64,000 nucleotides of DNA from Ascoidea asiatica (taxonomy: Eukaryota > Ascomycota > Saccharomycetes > Ascoideales > Ascoideaceae). Numbering within the stretch: position 1 is the first letter of the stretch; every line of letters starts with the position of its first letter. The notes under the pieces are model-generated. The model saw only the letters and a program-made list of their open reading frames with translations, was not told the origin of the DNA and ran no database searches. The stretch lies in the NCBI GenBank assembly GCA_001600695.1, contig BCKQ01000003.1, forward strand, positions 248,001 through 312,000. The letters are read 5' to 3'. The position numbers and the translations under genes were made by a program. Below, piece by piece: positions 10,672 through 21,608 of the stretch.

Positions 10672-13404
10672 TCAAATTTCATTTTTTTCTTTAAATTCTT
10701 TCTCTAATTTGAAATTCAATTTTAAATTCTTTTTATCTTCATTCAATTCTTTTTCTTTCTCCTTTTCTTTATCTTTCTCTTTCGCTTTTGATATATTTGA
10801 AGTATTCGAAATATGGGAATTTAATGAATTTCGTCGATGATTACTACTTAAAATATTATCCCATTCACTATTAAAGTTATCATTATCATTATTATTGTGA
10901 TCATTACTTTTAAGAAAATTTGAACTATTAAACATTTTCTTTGGTGATGATGTTGATATTCTTATTGGCCTTGGTAATGCAAATGAATTGTCATCAATTA
11001 TTTCAAAAGGTTTAACTTCATTAAATTTTTTTTCAATTAATTTATTATTACTGACATTATTTTTAGGTATTTCAATACTTAAGTCATTTATATTATTTTT
11101 TGTTAATGTTTCATTATTATAATTTGAATTATTAATATCTTTATCCTCATTATCTTTATCATTATCTTTATCTTTATCTTTGATATTTATATCCTTATCT
11201 TCTTTATTTATAGATGGTATATTACTATTATCATTATTATTCATGTTATTGATATCAATTTCATTATCCAGAAAATTATTATGATCATTAATACTTACAG
11301 TACTATTCATTCTATTACTTAAAACATCTGCCATTATTGATTTATTATCATTTGGGGATGTTGATTTAAAATTATGTAAAATTCTATCATTTCCTTTTGA
11401 ATAAATATTATTATTATTAATATATGATATTGGTTTACTCAATGTTGGTGAATTTAATTTGAATCCATTTGAATTATTACTAAAACTTATATCACTATTA
11501 GTGGTGTTATTATTAACATTATTATTAGCATTAATATTATTAACATTATTATTATTATTATTGATATTAATATTTGAATTATTTGATTTTATCAGTTGTT
11601 TTGATTCATTTCTTTGTAAAAATGAAAAAGGAATTTTACTACTCCAACTTGAAGAATTAATTTGATTTGAATTATGATTATGATTATGATTAAGATTATG
11701 ATTTAAAGATAAATTTGGAGTTTTTGGAGACGATTGATTTGAAAATTCATTTGATAATTTCATTGAAGAGAAGTTTTTATTAATATTATTATTAATATTA
11801 TTGTTATTGCTATTATTATTGATAAAAGAATTTTGTTCTAAGGTTGAGATTGAAGTCTTTTGAGATAATAAACCATTATAATTATTATTATATTTCATTA
11901 ATTCTTCTTCTTGTTTTGCAAAATCTAAATCATTTGCAAATGGATCAGGAGATTTTGAAATTAAATCATCTAAACCATTACCAGACCAACCTTTTTTAGC
12001 AATATTTTCATAAATTTCTAAATGAGATCTAACAACAGAACCAGCTCTTGATAAAGTTCTTAAAGAAGAATTTTGAATAATTTCATAAGAATATTGATAA
12101 TAATCATGTTTTAATTTGTCAATTTCATTAATTTTATTTGAAATTAAATTAATTATATTTCTATAGTCAATTAAATTTCTTAATTTTGAATTTGAAATTT
12201 TTTGATTTTTTTTTTCTAAATTTTTTAAAATTTGAGTTTTTTCTTTAATTAAATTTTTAAAATATTCATCATTATTTAATATTGAAATTTTTAAAATTTC
12301 AATTTCTTTAATTAAAGGTAATTCAAAAGACTTTTCAATTGCAGAAATTAATAATTGTTGATGATTTGAAATTAAAAAATGTAAACCAGCAGCAGACATT
12401 AAACCTTGAGCAGAATTTTCTGAACCTTTTAATCTTGCAAAATTTTCTAAAGATGCACCAAAATCACTTGCAGAATTTGAAATATTTAATAAAGAATTTT
12501 TATAAGTTTTAATTGAATTTAATAAAGAATCATAAGATTTTAAAGTTTTTTTAATATCATCTTTTGTAATTAAAGTTGGTAAATCTAATACAGAAGGTGT
12601 ATAAGATATTGTTGAATTTACTGTTGACATTGATTGTTTTCTTAAAAGATTTAAATTTGTATTTGAATTTGAATTTGAATTATAGTTTGAATATCTTGAT
12701 TTTGAAGATATTGGACTTTTTAAGATATTATTATTATTACTATCATAATTAAAAGATTTATTTGAAGAAAAATTTTTATTTGAAGATTGATTTACATTTT
12801 GATTTGAAGATGGGTTTTGATTTGAATTTGAATTTGAATTATAGTTTGAATATCTTGATTTTGAAGATATTGGACTTTTTAAGATATTATTATTATTACT
12901 ATCATAATTAAAAGATTTATTTGAAGAAAAATTTTTATTTGAAGATTGATTTACATTTTGATTTGAAGATGGGTTTTGATTTGAATTTGAATTTGAATTA
13001 TAGTTTGAATATCTTGATTTTGAAGATATTGGACTTTTTAAGATATTATTATTATTACTATCATAATTAAAAGATTTATTTGAAGAAAAATTTTTATTTG
13101 AAGATTGATTTACATTTTGATTTGAAGATGGGTTTTGATTTGAATTTGAATTTGAATTTAAATTTGGATTAGTTATAAAAGAATATAATTCAGATAAATG
13201 AGGAGCTCTGAAAGGTATTATTGAATCCGAAGCTAATTTTATATTTGAATTACTTTGATTACTATTTAAACTATTATTACTATTATTACTGATATTACTT
13301 ATATTACTATCATTACTTGAAATTGAAGTATTTGGATTATGAGAAATTCTAGAAGAAGAAGTTGGAAATCCATTATCTATATAAGAATCAGCAATATATG
13401 ACAT
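10672..13404 (-). CDS. IVY1: Ivy1-like BAR-domain phospholipid-binding protein
   Basis: The conserved core is at about residues 265-475. It has a predicted long-helical BAR-type region with the motifs ASDFGASLENFARLKG, GLMSAAGLHFLISNHQQ and RTLSRAGSVVRSHLEIYE, matching the inverted-BAR protein Ivy1. In S. cerevisiae, Ivy1 binds phosphoinositides, Ypt7 and Vps33 at the vacuole and endosome. At 910 residues it is about twice the S. cerevisiae length. The extra length is Asn/Ser-rich sequence on both sides, including a 53-residue unit present three times (about residues 88-246) and a charged Lys/Glu/Asp-rich tail. A Reb1-like TTACCCG lies about 590 bp upstream. The identification rests on the core only. 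Confidence 0.78.
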   Translation of the reverse strand: MSYIADSYIDNGFPTSSSRISHNPNTSISSNDSNISNISNNSNNSLNSNQSNSNIKLASDSIIPFRAPHLSELYSFITNPNLNSNSNSNQNPSSNQNVNQSSNKNFSSNKSFNYDSNNNNILKSPISSKSRYSNYNSNSNSNQNPSSNQNVNQSSNKNFSSNKSFNYDSNNNNILKSPISSKSRYSNYNSNSNSNQNPSSNQNVNQSSNKNFSSNKSFNYDSNNNNILKSPISSKSRYSNYNSNSNSNTNLNLLRKQSMSTVNSTISYTPSVLDLPTLITKDDIKKTLKSYDSLLNSIKTYKNSLLNISNSASDFGASLENFARLKGSENSAQGLMSAAGLHFLISNHQQLLISAIEKSFELPLIKEIEILKISILNNDEYFKNLIKEKTQILKNLEKKNQKISNSKLRNLIDYRNIINLISNKINEIDKLKHDYYQYSYEIIQNSSLRTLSRAGSVVRSHLEIYENIAKKGWSGNGLDDLISKSPDPFANDLDFAKQEEELMKYNNNYNGLLSQKTSISTLEQNSFINNNSNNNNINNNINKNFSSMKLSNEFSNQSSPKTPNLSLNHNLNHNHNHNSNQINSSSWSSKIPFSFLQRNESKQLIKSNNSNININNNNNNVNNINANNNVNNNTTNSDISFSNNSNGFKLNSPTLSKPISYINNNNIYSKGNDRILHNFKSTSPNDNKSIMADVLSNRMNSTVSINDHNNFLDNEIDINNMNNNDNSNIPSINKEDKDINIKDKDKDNDKDNEDKDINNSNYNNETLTKNNINDLSIEIPKNNVSNNKLIEKKFNEVKPFEIIDDNSFALPRPIRISTSSPKKMFNSSNFLKSNDHNNNDNDNFNSEWDNILSSNHRRNSLNSHISNTSNISKAKEKDKEKEKEKELNEDKKNLKLNFKLEKEFKEKNEI
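12661..13156. repeat. Three tandem 159-bp units inside IVY1
   Basis: The word TATAG followed by TTTGAATATC starts at 12681, 12840 and 12999, an exact 159-bp period. I saw no differences between the copies where I compared them. The unit length is a multiple of three (53 residues), so copy-number change keeps the reading frame. Confidence 0.93.
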
Positions 13405-14216
13405 TTTTAATTGAAAAATTAAATATATAAATAAAAATTGAAAATATATGAATATTATTTTAATTCGACTCAGGAATCAGGATTCAGGAATAAGAAATTT
13501 TAATTTCAATTATTTATTGAATTGAAAATAAATGGGGATATGATTTAATTATTTAATCTAATTGACTGAGGAAATAATTTAAAGGAGTAAAATATATACT
13601 GATAGTGTATTATTATTATTATTATTGAAAGGAATGTTTATAAACAAAAGTGAATTCTCGAAGGAGATGTAAAATTGAAAAAGTAAACGTAATAGGAATA
13701 TATATTAGATATGTTATTGTTTATCTGTATTTTGTTAACTACCTGATTAGTTAATTAGTCAAATGATAAGGTAGTACTGTACTTGATGATTTGATATTTT
13801 TCAATTATTGAAATAAAGATTGATATATTCAATATTTACTTTTCTTTTTGATAATTATTTATTAACTATTATCTATTTAATTATTTTATTATTATTATTT
13901 AAAGATTGTTTATTTAATAAATATTTATTTGATATTTTTTACTTTGAGGTTGTTTTTGATTTGAAAGTGAAAGTGAATTTGGCGGCGAAGTTACCCGGTC
14001 GAGTCAGCACGTTTAAAAAAGAAAGAACAAGAAAACAGGAAAACAAAACACTGCAATGGATGATAACGATGAAGATATAAAAGAATGAAGAGAACTACAA
14101 TGATAAGAAGAGGTGTTAAAGAAAAAGAATTGTGGATTACTATTTAAGGTATGAACTGTTAATAACAATGCCAATGCTTGTGTAGAAATATGAATGCAAA
14201 TGGATTAATAAATCAA
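13405..14216. other. Intergenic region between IVY1 and a secreted-protein gene
   Basis: Holds the promoter of leftward IVY1. A small GC-rich patch at 13978-14050 contains TTACCCGG (13991-13998), the binding word of the general regulatory factor Reb1. The remainder is AT-rich, with an ATT run at 13608-13625. Confidence 0.6.
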
Positions 14217-14621
14217 TTATGCTGAACACATTTTACAGTCAGTTCTGGTGTCTTCACAGGCAGAACCATAATAACCACCAGCAGATTGCATTGAAGCAAT
14301 ACACAGATTGACTCTATCAAGACAGCTATTGTAACCAACTGAATCATCATAACATGAAGTACCATTGGATGGATCAAAATCAGAATCATAAACAGCAGCA
14401 GCAGTGGTAGTTGCAGATTCTGCAGATGTAATTGTTGTTAAATCATTTGTAGCAGCAGTACTTGTTTCTGCAACAGTACTAAAAGAATCACTAGATTCAC
14501 CAGTTTCAGTTGCTGCAACTGAGATTGTAACAAAGGTTGTAGCTGATGTATAATTACTACCAGATAATATAGCTGATGATGAAGCAATTAGTAATGATAA
14601 AATAGTAATTGAGAATTGCAT
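14217..14621 (-). CDS. Small secreted six-cysteine protein
   Basis: This 134-residue protein starts with a classical signal peptide: MQFSITILSLLIASSSA, cleaved near residues 17-18. A Ser/Thr/Ala-rich stretch follows (about residues 20-80), likely O-mannosylated. The C-terminal domain contains six cysteines spaced C-x9-C-x6-C-x14-C-x6-C-x2-C, consistent with three disulfides. There is one N-glycosylation sequon in the signal-proximal region (NYT) and one near the cysteines (NGT). No hydrophobic C-terminus follows, so there is no GPI anchor. It looks like a secreted or cell-wall protein of the small Cys-rich type found in yeasts. I do not recognise a named family. Confidence 0.75.
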   Translation of the reverse strand: MQFSITILSLLIASSSAILSGSNYTSATTFVTISVAATETGESSDSFSTVAETSTAATNDLTTITSAESATTTAAAVYDSDFDPSNGTSCYDDSVGYNSCLDRVNLCIASMQSAGGYYGSACEDTRTDCKMCSA

Positions 14622-16021
14622 TTTTGTTTAATTTGTTTGATTTGTTTTAATTAAGGAAAGACTAGAAGTTAATTTTAAAAGGAATGACTGAAAGATTTAA
14701 GCTAATTTAAAAAAGCAAAAAAATATAAATATAATGATATAATAATAATATAATAGTATAATAATAGATTAATATAATATTGATAATATTGATAATAAAG
14801 AGAAGAAGGAAAAAAAAAAAAAAAAAGAAAATCAGAATTACAAATTATTCAGACAATTCCATCTTATTTATATATCCATATTTTTTTTTACTTACTTCAT
14901 TTATTAAATAATTTTTACTCTATGAATAGTAGAATTAGTTCATGATACATTAGATACTTTTGATACCTTTGATACTTTTGACGCTTTCTTTTTTGTATCT
15001 AAAAAAAATGAATGGATTAAACTTAAAGACTATTCATTTATCCAGTTCTTTTTTATATAATAATTTAACAATAGATAATCTATTTAACCAAGGTTACCAA
15101 TAATCAAAACAATTTTTACAATTTAAACTCAATTGTCGATCTTCATTATTGAAAAATTCAAGAACTTAAACAATTTTAAACGCTTCAAGGCTTTAAATTA
15201 TTTTACATTGTTTATTTCGTAAATCAAATATCTTAGTACTACAAGCTTTATTTCAATTTCTTTTAAATGTTTCTCAGTTATTTTTCAGTTGCTTATTGAT
15301 TGAATCAGAATGAAATACTTTCTTTTAAATCGTGTAAATCTAAAATATTTTTTGTTTCAAAACCATTAAAGCCATTAAAGAACATATTCTTAGTAATATT
15401 CTCTCACAATAACTTCAAATAATTCTCTTAAAAACATTAATTGTCCTTGAATTATTTTTCTAAACAATAAAATTTCAATTCAAGATGTCTTCATTCACTT
15501 TTATATTTGTATTGCATTGGAATCCTTCACTTTTAATGTATCATCAACAACACTAGAAACAGAGTAAGGATAATATAATAATATAATACTATAATAATAT
15601 AATACTATAATAATATAATACTATAATAATATATATTAGTATAAAATAGATTAAACAAACAGTACGACCCATAGTTAACACTCACACGACACAAAGCCAG
15701 TCATGCTATTAGGTACAGTGATTACTCACTGGTATCTAGAATACACCAAAATTAGGAAACGTGGCTGGTTTTAATACGCCACTGATAAACCTTAAATTGC
15801 TTTTTTTGTTTTTGAGACCGGTTTTGCGGTTCTTCTTTTTTTCTGATTCGTGTTTTTAGTCTAAAGCAAACTCATCAACCAGCAATAAAATATATGAATA
15901 AATAAATAAATAAATAAATAATCCATTAAATATTTCATTTCATTTCCATTAAACTATTCTTTATAAAATCATCAATATATTTATTTATAGATTGAGTAAC
16001 AGTAATAATAACAAGAATAAC
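14622..16021. other. Divergent intergenic region, 1.4 kb
   Basis: Lies between the starts of the leftward secreted-protein gene and the rightward LCHN-type gene, so it holds both promoters. It is AT-rich with short repeats: three GATACYTTT-type words near 14948-14980, a 16-bp tandem unit at 15570-15632, and AAAT repeats at 15895-15921. A GAGACCGGTTTTGCGG word at 15814-15829 belongs to a dispersed motif family. No further gene seen. Confidence 0.6.
15570..15632. repeat. 16-bp tandem repeat (AATAATATAATACTAT)
   Basis: Three full copies and a partial one, composed only of A and T apart from one C per unit. Confidence 0.85.
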
Positions 16022-17833
16022 ATGTCTGATTCTTTGATAAAAGCTGTATTCTTAGTTGAATTTGATGTTAAAATAGGTTATGAATTAAAATGGTCATATA
16101 ATCCAAAAAATATAAATTTAGATTTTATTGAATTTAAATCTTTACCAAGTGGTTTACATTTTTATTCAAATGTTTTTTTTAAATTCATACATCATCATCA
16201 ATCAAATGATTATTTTTATAATTCTTTAGTTAATTTTCAACAAAATGGTTATAATATTAATCAAAATAATAATAGTAATGAAGTTGAAAATGGAATTGAA
16301 AATTTAAGAAATAAAATTAAAATGTTTTCATTAGGTATTTTATTTGATAATTATTATAATAATGATTTAGATACTACTTGGATTTATCAAAATATTCTAA
16401 ATCAAAGTTTATCTAACTTTATTCAATTTAATTTCAATGAAAATTTAACTAATTCTACCAATTCTACTAATTCCAATGATTATAATTATGATATTCTTAA
16501 TAATAATTTAATTAATGAACTTTTTCAATTAAATATTCCAATTCAATCAAATTTGAGCTCAAAAGATACTTATTCAATTTCAAAATCTTTAAATATAAAT
16601 TTAAATGATATAAATTATATCTTAAACTCTTTTGGTCCAATTTTTTTAAAACTTATAAGATTATTATTATCAAATAATAATATTCTAATAAAAAATAATT
16701 TAAATAATTTCACCTTTAATTCATCATTAGATTCTTCATTAACAAATCATTCTCAAATTGAAAATAATTCAAAACTTCTATTAATTTTACAATTAATAAT
16801 TAATCATTTATTATCTGAAAAACTATATAATAAAAATTATAATTTAAATTTTCTTTATAATATCACTTTACAAGATTTAAATTGGTTTAAAAAATTTTCA
16901 AATAAAAATATTAATAAAAGCTTTATTGCAATGACTTCAGATGATATAATCATTTCAAATTATAAAACTTATAATATTGATTATATTATTGAGTTCAACT
17001 ATGATAATAATTTAAATTTATTCATTCCAATTATCAAAAAAATTCAAAATCCTAAAATTTTAAATTATTCAAATTTAGATCTTTCAAATTATCTGTTTTT
17101 AAATAATAATTATTCTATTAAATTATGGTTAGATAATAATAATATCAATAATTTTAGTAATTTCAATAATATTTTTAATTTTTTACTAAAATTTATTGAA
17201 AATTTCTTGAAGTTTTTCATAAATTTATTCATAAAAAATAAAAAAAATTTCAAAAAAAGTTTACATAATAAATCAATTAAAAAAATTAATAATAAAAATC
17301 TAAAAAATTTAAATAAATCTTTCAAGAAAATCCATCATTTAAATAATAATAATAATAATGATTCAATTTCCTTATTATCTGACATTGATCATTATAATAA
17401 TGAAATTGATAATGATAATGATAATTCAACTTTATATAAATCGAATTCTTCTTTACCTTTATCATCTCCTGATTTTCAATCTCAATCTCAATCTCAAACA
17501 GCAATTAGTAATGCAAATGATAATCATAATGAAACTGAAATTGAGAAAAACCTTGATAATGATTTAATACCATTTTTAACAAATTTTTATAAAAATTTAG
17601 ATAATTATATAAATTCATTATCTATTAAAGAAAACTTAAATGAAAGTTCAAATTCAAATTCAAATGAAGATTCAAATATATTAGAATTATCATATATTGA
17701 TATTAAATTATTAAATTTAGATAATTATGATTATGATGATATTGAATTTATTAGAAAATATATTAAATTGAATTTAAATAAAGATATTTCATTATCAAAT
17801 TTTTGGAATTTTTTAAAATCTTGGTTTATATAA
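16022..17833 (+). CDS. ANR2: LCHN/DENND11-type protein (Anr2 family)
   Basis: I start at the ATG at 16022. The frame is open 30 bases further upstream, but only from a TTG. The N-terminus SLIKAVFLVEFDVKIGYELKW and the following EFKSLPSGLHF are hallmarks of the LCHN (DENND11, fungal Anr2/YKL047W) family, a divergent branch of DENN-type proteins linked to Avl9 and membrane traffic. A second conserved block, FIAMTSDDIIISNYKTY, lies near residue 300. Very Asn-rich insertions separate the blocks, and the C-terminal third is basic, then acidic. Encoded length is 603 residues, slightly longer than S. cerevisiae Anr2. The biochemical role is not established for the family. Confidence 0.75.
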   Translation: MSDSLIKAVFLVEFDVKIGYELKWSYNPKNINLDFIEFKSLPSGLHFYSNVFFKFIHHHQSNDYFYNSLVNFQQNGYNINQNNNSNEVENGIENLRNKIKMFSLGILFDNYYNNDLDTTWIYQNILNQSLSNFIQFNFNENLTNSTNSTNSNDYNYDILNNNLINELFQLNIPIQSNLSSKDTYSISKSLNINLNDINYILNSFGPIFLKLIRLLLSNNNILIKNNLNNFTFNSSLDSSLTNHSQIENNSKLLLILQLIINHLLSEKLYNKNYNLNFLYNITLQDLNWFKKFSNKNINKSFIAMTSDDIIISNYKTYNIDYIIEFNYDNNLNLFIPIIKKIQNPKILNYSNLDLSNYLFLNNNYSIKLWLDNNNINNFSNFNNIFNFLLKFIENFLKFFINLFIKNKKNFKKSLHNKSIKKINNKNLKNLNKSFKKIHHLNNNNNNDSISLLSDIDHYNNEIDNDNDNSTLYKSNSSLPLSSPDFQSQSQSQTAISNANDNHNETEIEKNLDNDLIPFLTNFYKNLDNYINSLSIKENLNESSNSNSNEDSNILELSYIDIKLLNLDNYDYDDIEFIRKYIKLNLNKDISLSNFWNFLKSWFI

Positions 17834-18138
17834 TATATAATATAAAGTATATATATTTTTATGAAAATCTAAAAAATATAGAGAATTTAGAGAATTTAAA
17901 GAATTTATTAGAATTTGAATAATTTTAAATAACAAGTTAATGAAATATAAGAAACTGAATATATAAAAACAATGAATTAAATGACTTTAATGAATCTGAA
18001 GAAATAATGAAGTTAAGAGAGTAAGTAAAGTTAATGAAATTGATAAAATTGATGAAGTTAGTGAAATTGATGAAATAAATAAATGAAGAAATGAAGATTT
18101 AATGAAATATATAAATTGAATAAAAAAAAGCTTTAAAT
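17834..18138. other. Convergent 3' intergenic spacer
   Basis: Lies between the 3' ends of the LCHN-type gene and OCH1. Purine-rich with repeated GAAATTGATGA-like words near 18010-18090. Presumably holds both polyadenylation regions. No gene seen. Confidence 0.7.
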
Positions 18139-19410
18139 TTATTTATCATTTTTCCAAGAACCTTCAAACATATGTTTTGCAAAAGCCATTTCATCATTAT
18201 CATTTTTAGCACCCATTTGACCAACACCAGGACTAAAACTTGTTATTGGTAAAATTAAAACATCATCAATGACAATAGGAATTTCCATACCAGTGAAAAA
18301 TTCCCAAGAAATTGGTTTTAAATTATTTGAATTTTCTTTATTATCTTTATGTTTTGGATTATAATTAATAATTTTAAATTGATCAATTTTATTATTATTA
18401 ATAACAATATTATTTAAATAATCAAATATTGAATCTGTGAAAATTCCAGGACCTGTCCAATTCATTATATCAGAACCTTCTTCAGAACCTTTTGATAAAG
18501 ATAAATTTTTATCATTATATTTATTAATTGTGAATTGAGTAATTTTTAAAATTAATTCTCTTAATAATGGATGACCTTTTTTTGATTGAATTGTCCATTG
18601 ACAAAATTGAATTCTTCTTGCATACCAATCATTCCAATCAGGTCTATCAGGATCAGCTTCAATACCAATTGTTAAACCAATATTAACATTTTGATTAAAT
18701 AAAGTTTGATTATAAGTTAACCAATTATCAATTGATTTTAAAGACATTGTATCAATATCAGAATAAGTACCACCATTTGCAAAAAGTATTAAATATCTAA
18801 AAAAATCAGCTTTTAAAATATTTTTTGGTAAATTTTTATAAGCAAAATAAATTTCAGGTATTTGAAATTCATATAAATTTTTTATAATTTCTTCAGACAT
18901 TTCATCAGTTAAAATTTTATGAATATAATTTGGATTTAATTTTTTCCAAGATTTTGAAAAAAATTTAAAATTTTTTGGAAATTTTTTATTTGAAATATCA
19001 ACTTTCCAAGTTTGCCAAATAATTTTTGGTAATGGTTTATTTGGTTCATATGGATAAAAAAAAGATAATTTAGATCTAATTGAATTTGTATTTGTATTTG
19101 AATTTAATTCAAATTCTTTACCAAAATAATCTTTTAGATTTATTTGATTTGGATCAGGATTTTTTATTGAATCATCATTTAAAAAATTTATAAATTCATC
19201 AGATAAATTATTTTTATTTTGTATTAAATTATGTTTATTGTTTTTGTTATTATAGTTATTGTTATTGTTATTGTTATTATTATTATTATTATCTCTTTTT
19301 AGAATAAAATTGAATATTGAGAATATTTGATTTGATAATAGAATTGAAATTAAGTAAAATGAGATGATTAACAATATTATATATTTGAATTTTCTATTTA
19401 TTGAAAACAT
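18139..19410 (-). CDS. OCH1: Initiating alpha-1,6-mannosyltransferase Och1
   Basis: A type II Golgi membrane protein of 423 residues. It has a short basic cytosolic tail, one membrane segment at about residues 9-29 (YIILLIISFYLISILL) and an Asn-rich stem at about 40-60. The glycosyltransferase domain has PKIIWQTWKV, KADFFRYLILFANGG, the metal-binding DXD as YSDIDTM, then GIEADPDRPDW, WYARRIQFCQWTIQ, NWTGPGIF and LPITSFSPGVGQMGA. These blocks match Och1 rather than its paralogue Hoc1. Och1 adds the first alpha-1,6-mannose to N-glycan cores in the cis-Golgi, starting outer-chain mannan. It is a little shorter than the S. cerevisiae enzyme because two loops are reduced. Confidence 0.95.
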   Translation of the reverse strand: MFSINRKFKYIILLIISFYLISILLSNQIFSIFNFILKRDNNNNNNNNNNNNYNNKNNKHNLIQNKNNLSDEFINFLNDDSIKNPDPNQINLKDYFGKEFELNSNTNTNSIRSKLSFFYPYEPNKPLPKIIWQTWKVDISNKKFPKNFKFFSKSWKKLNPNYIHKILTDEMSEEIIKNLYEFQIPEIYFAYKNLPKNILKADFFRYLILFANGGTYSDIDTMSLKSIDNWLTYNQTLFNQNVNIGLTIGIEADPDRPDWNDWYARRIQFCQWTIQSKKGHPLLRELILKITQFTINKYNDKNLSLSKGSEEGSDIMNWTGPGIFTDSIFDYLNNIVINNNKIDQFKIINYNPKHKDNKENSNNLKPISWEFFTGMEIPIVIDDVLILPITSFSPGVGQMGAKNDNDEMAFAKHMFEGSWKNDK

Positions 19411-21608
19411 TTTTAATTGATTTGATTTTGATTTTGAATTTGAATTTGATTTTGAATTTGATTGTAAATTTGACTTTGTTTAACTTGTATCGAATTTGAA
19501 CATTTAAAGTTAACAGGGAAATTAAAAATGGAAATTGAAAATGGAAATTGAAAATGGAAATGGAAATTGAAAACTGTAGGATACGTTAATTAATAAACTA
19601 TTTTTTTTATAATAATAATAACTGTAACATTTATTTATTTCTATTTAATGATTTCTTTCTTCTACTTTTTTTTTTTTTTTTTTTCTTTTGGGACTTATTA
19701 ATTTGATGAGTTGATTTTATAAATGAAAAGTGCACCGTAATTGAATATTATAGAAATTAATAATAATAATCCTTTAAATGATTTGATTTGAAATAATTTA
19801 ATTTGAACAGAATCAATTTAATCACATTGAAAACAATTAAAAATATCAGTTAATAAAGAATATTGAAAAATAATTTGAATTGAAACTATTGAAACTATTG
19901 AATTTAATTGATATTTCGTAAATTAATAAGGAATTAAAACAATTTTCTTTCATTTCTCATACATTTTTCGCTTGAAATAACAACGAAGAGAATAGAAATA
20001 GACAGAAATAGACCTTTTTACAAAGGCTAGAATTAAAAAGAGATGCTCTTGGCTCCCGTTTCCACGGGTGATGTCCCAGTGATAGCCTATAAATAAACAA
20101 AGCAATCAGTTCAGGAAATGCGGAGCTGAAAGACGCCTTTGGATTAGCTACAAGCAGGGCCTTAAACAAGTTTTGCTGTGGTCGTGTAGTTCGGCTTAGG
20201 CCAACTCCGGCAAAGAGGTACTCAAACAGCCTCCCACTTGTACAGGGAAGCAGATCCAGTTTGAGAACGCGAAGAAGTAAAAATAGTCAAAAATAAACAA
20301 AATTTTGGAAATGAAATGAAATAGTATCAAATCAGGTGACTAGCAGGAGTGTATCCACATAAATGGTCTCAAGTTTAATTAGAAAAATAGAGACCGATTT
20401 CATGGGACTAAAAATTACCAGTCCAGTGGATCTGACCAAGGCTGCGGATTAACCATAACCACGGGTGTAGCCCATCATAATGGTTGGGTCCAGCTACATG
20501 GGTATAGCCCACAAAAATGGTTCAACCCACCTCTGTGGATCTTTGTTTATTTTTTCAAATGTAAATGTTTTTTGTTTTGTTTGTGTTGTGTTTTCGAGCG
20601 GTCGCCGACGGTGGCCAGTGCTGTGGGTCTGCCTGCGCTTGTTGACATTCTGCTCTTTTTCTGCGCTGCGAAAGCTCGCGTTTCTTTGTTCTGGAAGTCG
20701 AGATCCGAATCCCACGCATTTAAATCACAGATCTCTGCAAGACTTCGATGCGAATTCGATGAGAATTCCGACGGATACAGTCAAAAGCAGCCCGAAGCAC
20801 TGTCTAAATTACAAGTTTGTGTCCCCTTAGTAATAGTATATTAAAGCTATTAGTAATTTGTTATTACTATTACTGTCATCACTTTAGTTCCCCGTAAGAA
20901 TATAACAATATCACACAAGAATATATATAGCTGGCTGCTTATGAACTGAAATTGGTTTGTTCTCGGTGACTTTCCACTGTTCAAATGCAGAATAATTGTA
21001 ATCAAAACACTCAGAAAAATCAAATAAAAGATAAAAAGCATGAAATGATTTTTAAGAAAGAAGTGAAAACAACTAAAATCAAAATGAATTAGATTTTAGA
21101 TACTCCCAAATTCCTTATCAGAAGTCCTTTAAAATACTTTAACCAGCTGCTATTGTAAAGATATTTTATAACGATCTTTAAAATTAAGCATCAAATAACA
21201 TTTAAATAACATTTTAATAACATTTTAATAACATTTTAATAACCTTTTTCTTAATTCATATTGAGGTTATTGTAACCCTTTCGATTATGATCCAATATTT
21301 ATAACAATCTGATAGGTTATGAATTATTGATAATATATTAATTTGTAATATTGCAGATTTTATGTTAAAGTTATAAAGCTCATTGAATTGATCTGGTTAA
21401 ATAGATATATGAAATTTGGATCAAGCAACTTTTATTTTCATATAAAGGATATGTTTTATCCTTTTCTTTCTTCATAATTTTATAATAATCTCAAAAGTAT
21501 TTCTATATTATACAAATCTTCATTTCAAATCTTCATTTCAAAATTTTCATATTAATTTATTCTATCATAAAATTCATATCTCACATAATATAAATAATAA
21601 TTTTAATA
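19411..21608. other. Divergent intergenic region, 2.2 kb, with GC-rich islands
   Basis: Lies between the starts of OCH1 and ERS1. The OCH1-proximal part has GGAAATTGAAAAT repeats (19520-19575) and poly-T. GC-rich islands at about 20040-20280 and 20400-20830 contain several small hairpins and a 37-bp-period duplication. Short open frames in them lack family motifs. The islands could hold regulatory DNA or a structured RNA; I recognise no known RNA family. ACATTTTAATA-like repeats are at 21195-21245. Confidence 0.55.
20461..20528. repeat. Imperfect direct repeat containing GGGT.TAGCCC
   Basis: Two copies of about 31 bp with a 37-bp period, at 20461-20491 and 20498-20528. Each holds GGGTRTAGCCCA followed by AATGGTT and a CCC/GGGTC end. 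Each copy can form a small hairpin. Confidence 0.75.

Noticed and set aside
15992-16021. TTG start giving ten extra Asn-rich residues for the LCHN-type gene
   Set aside because: The ATG at 16022 lies directly before the conserved domain, and TTG is not a normal yeast start.
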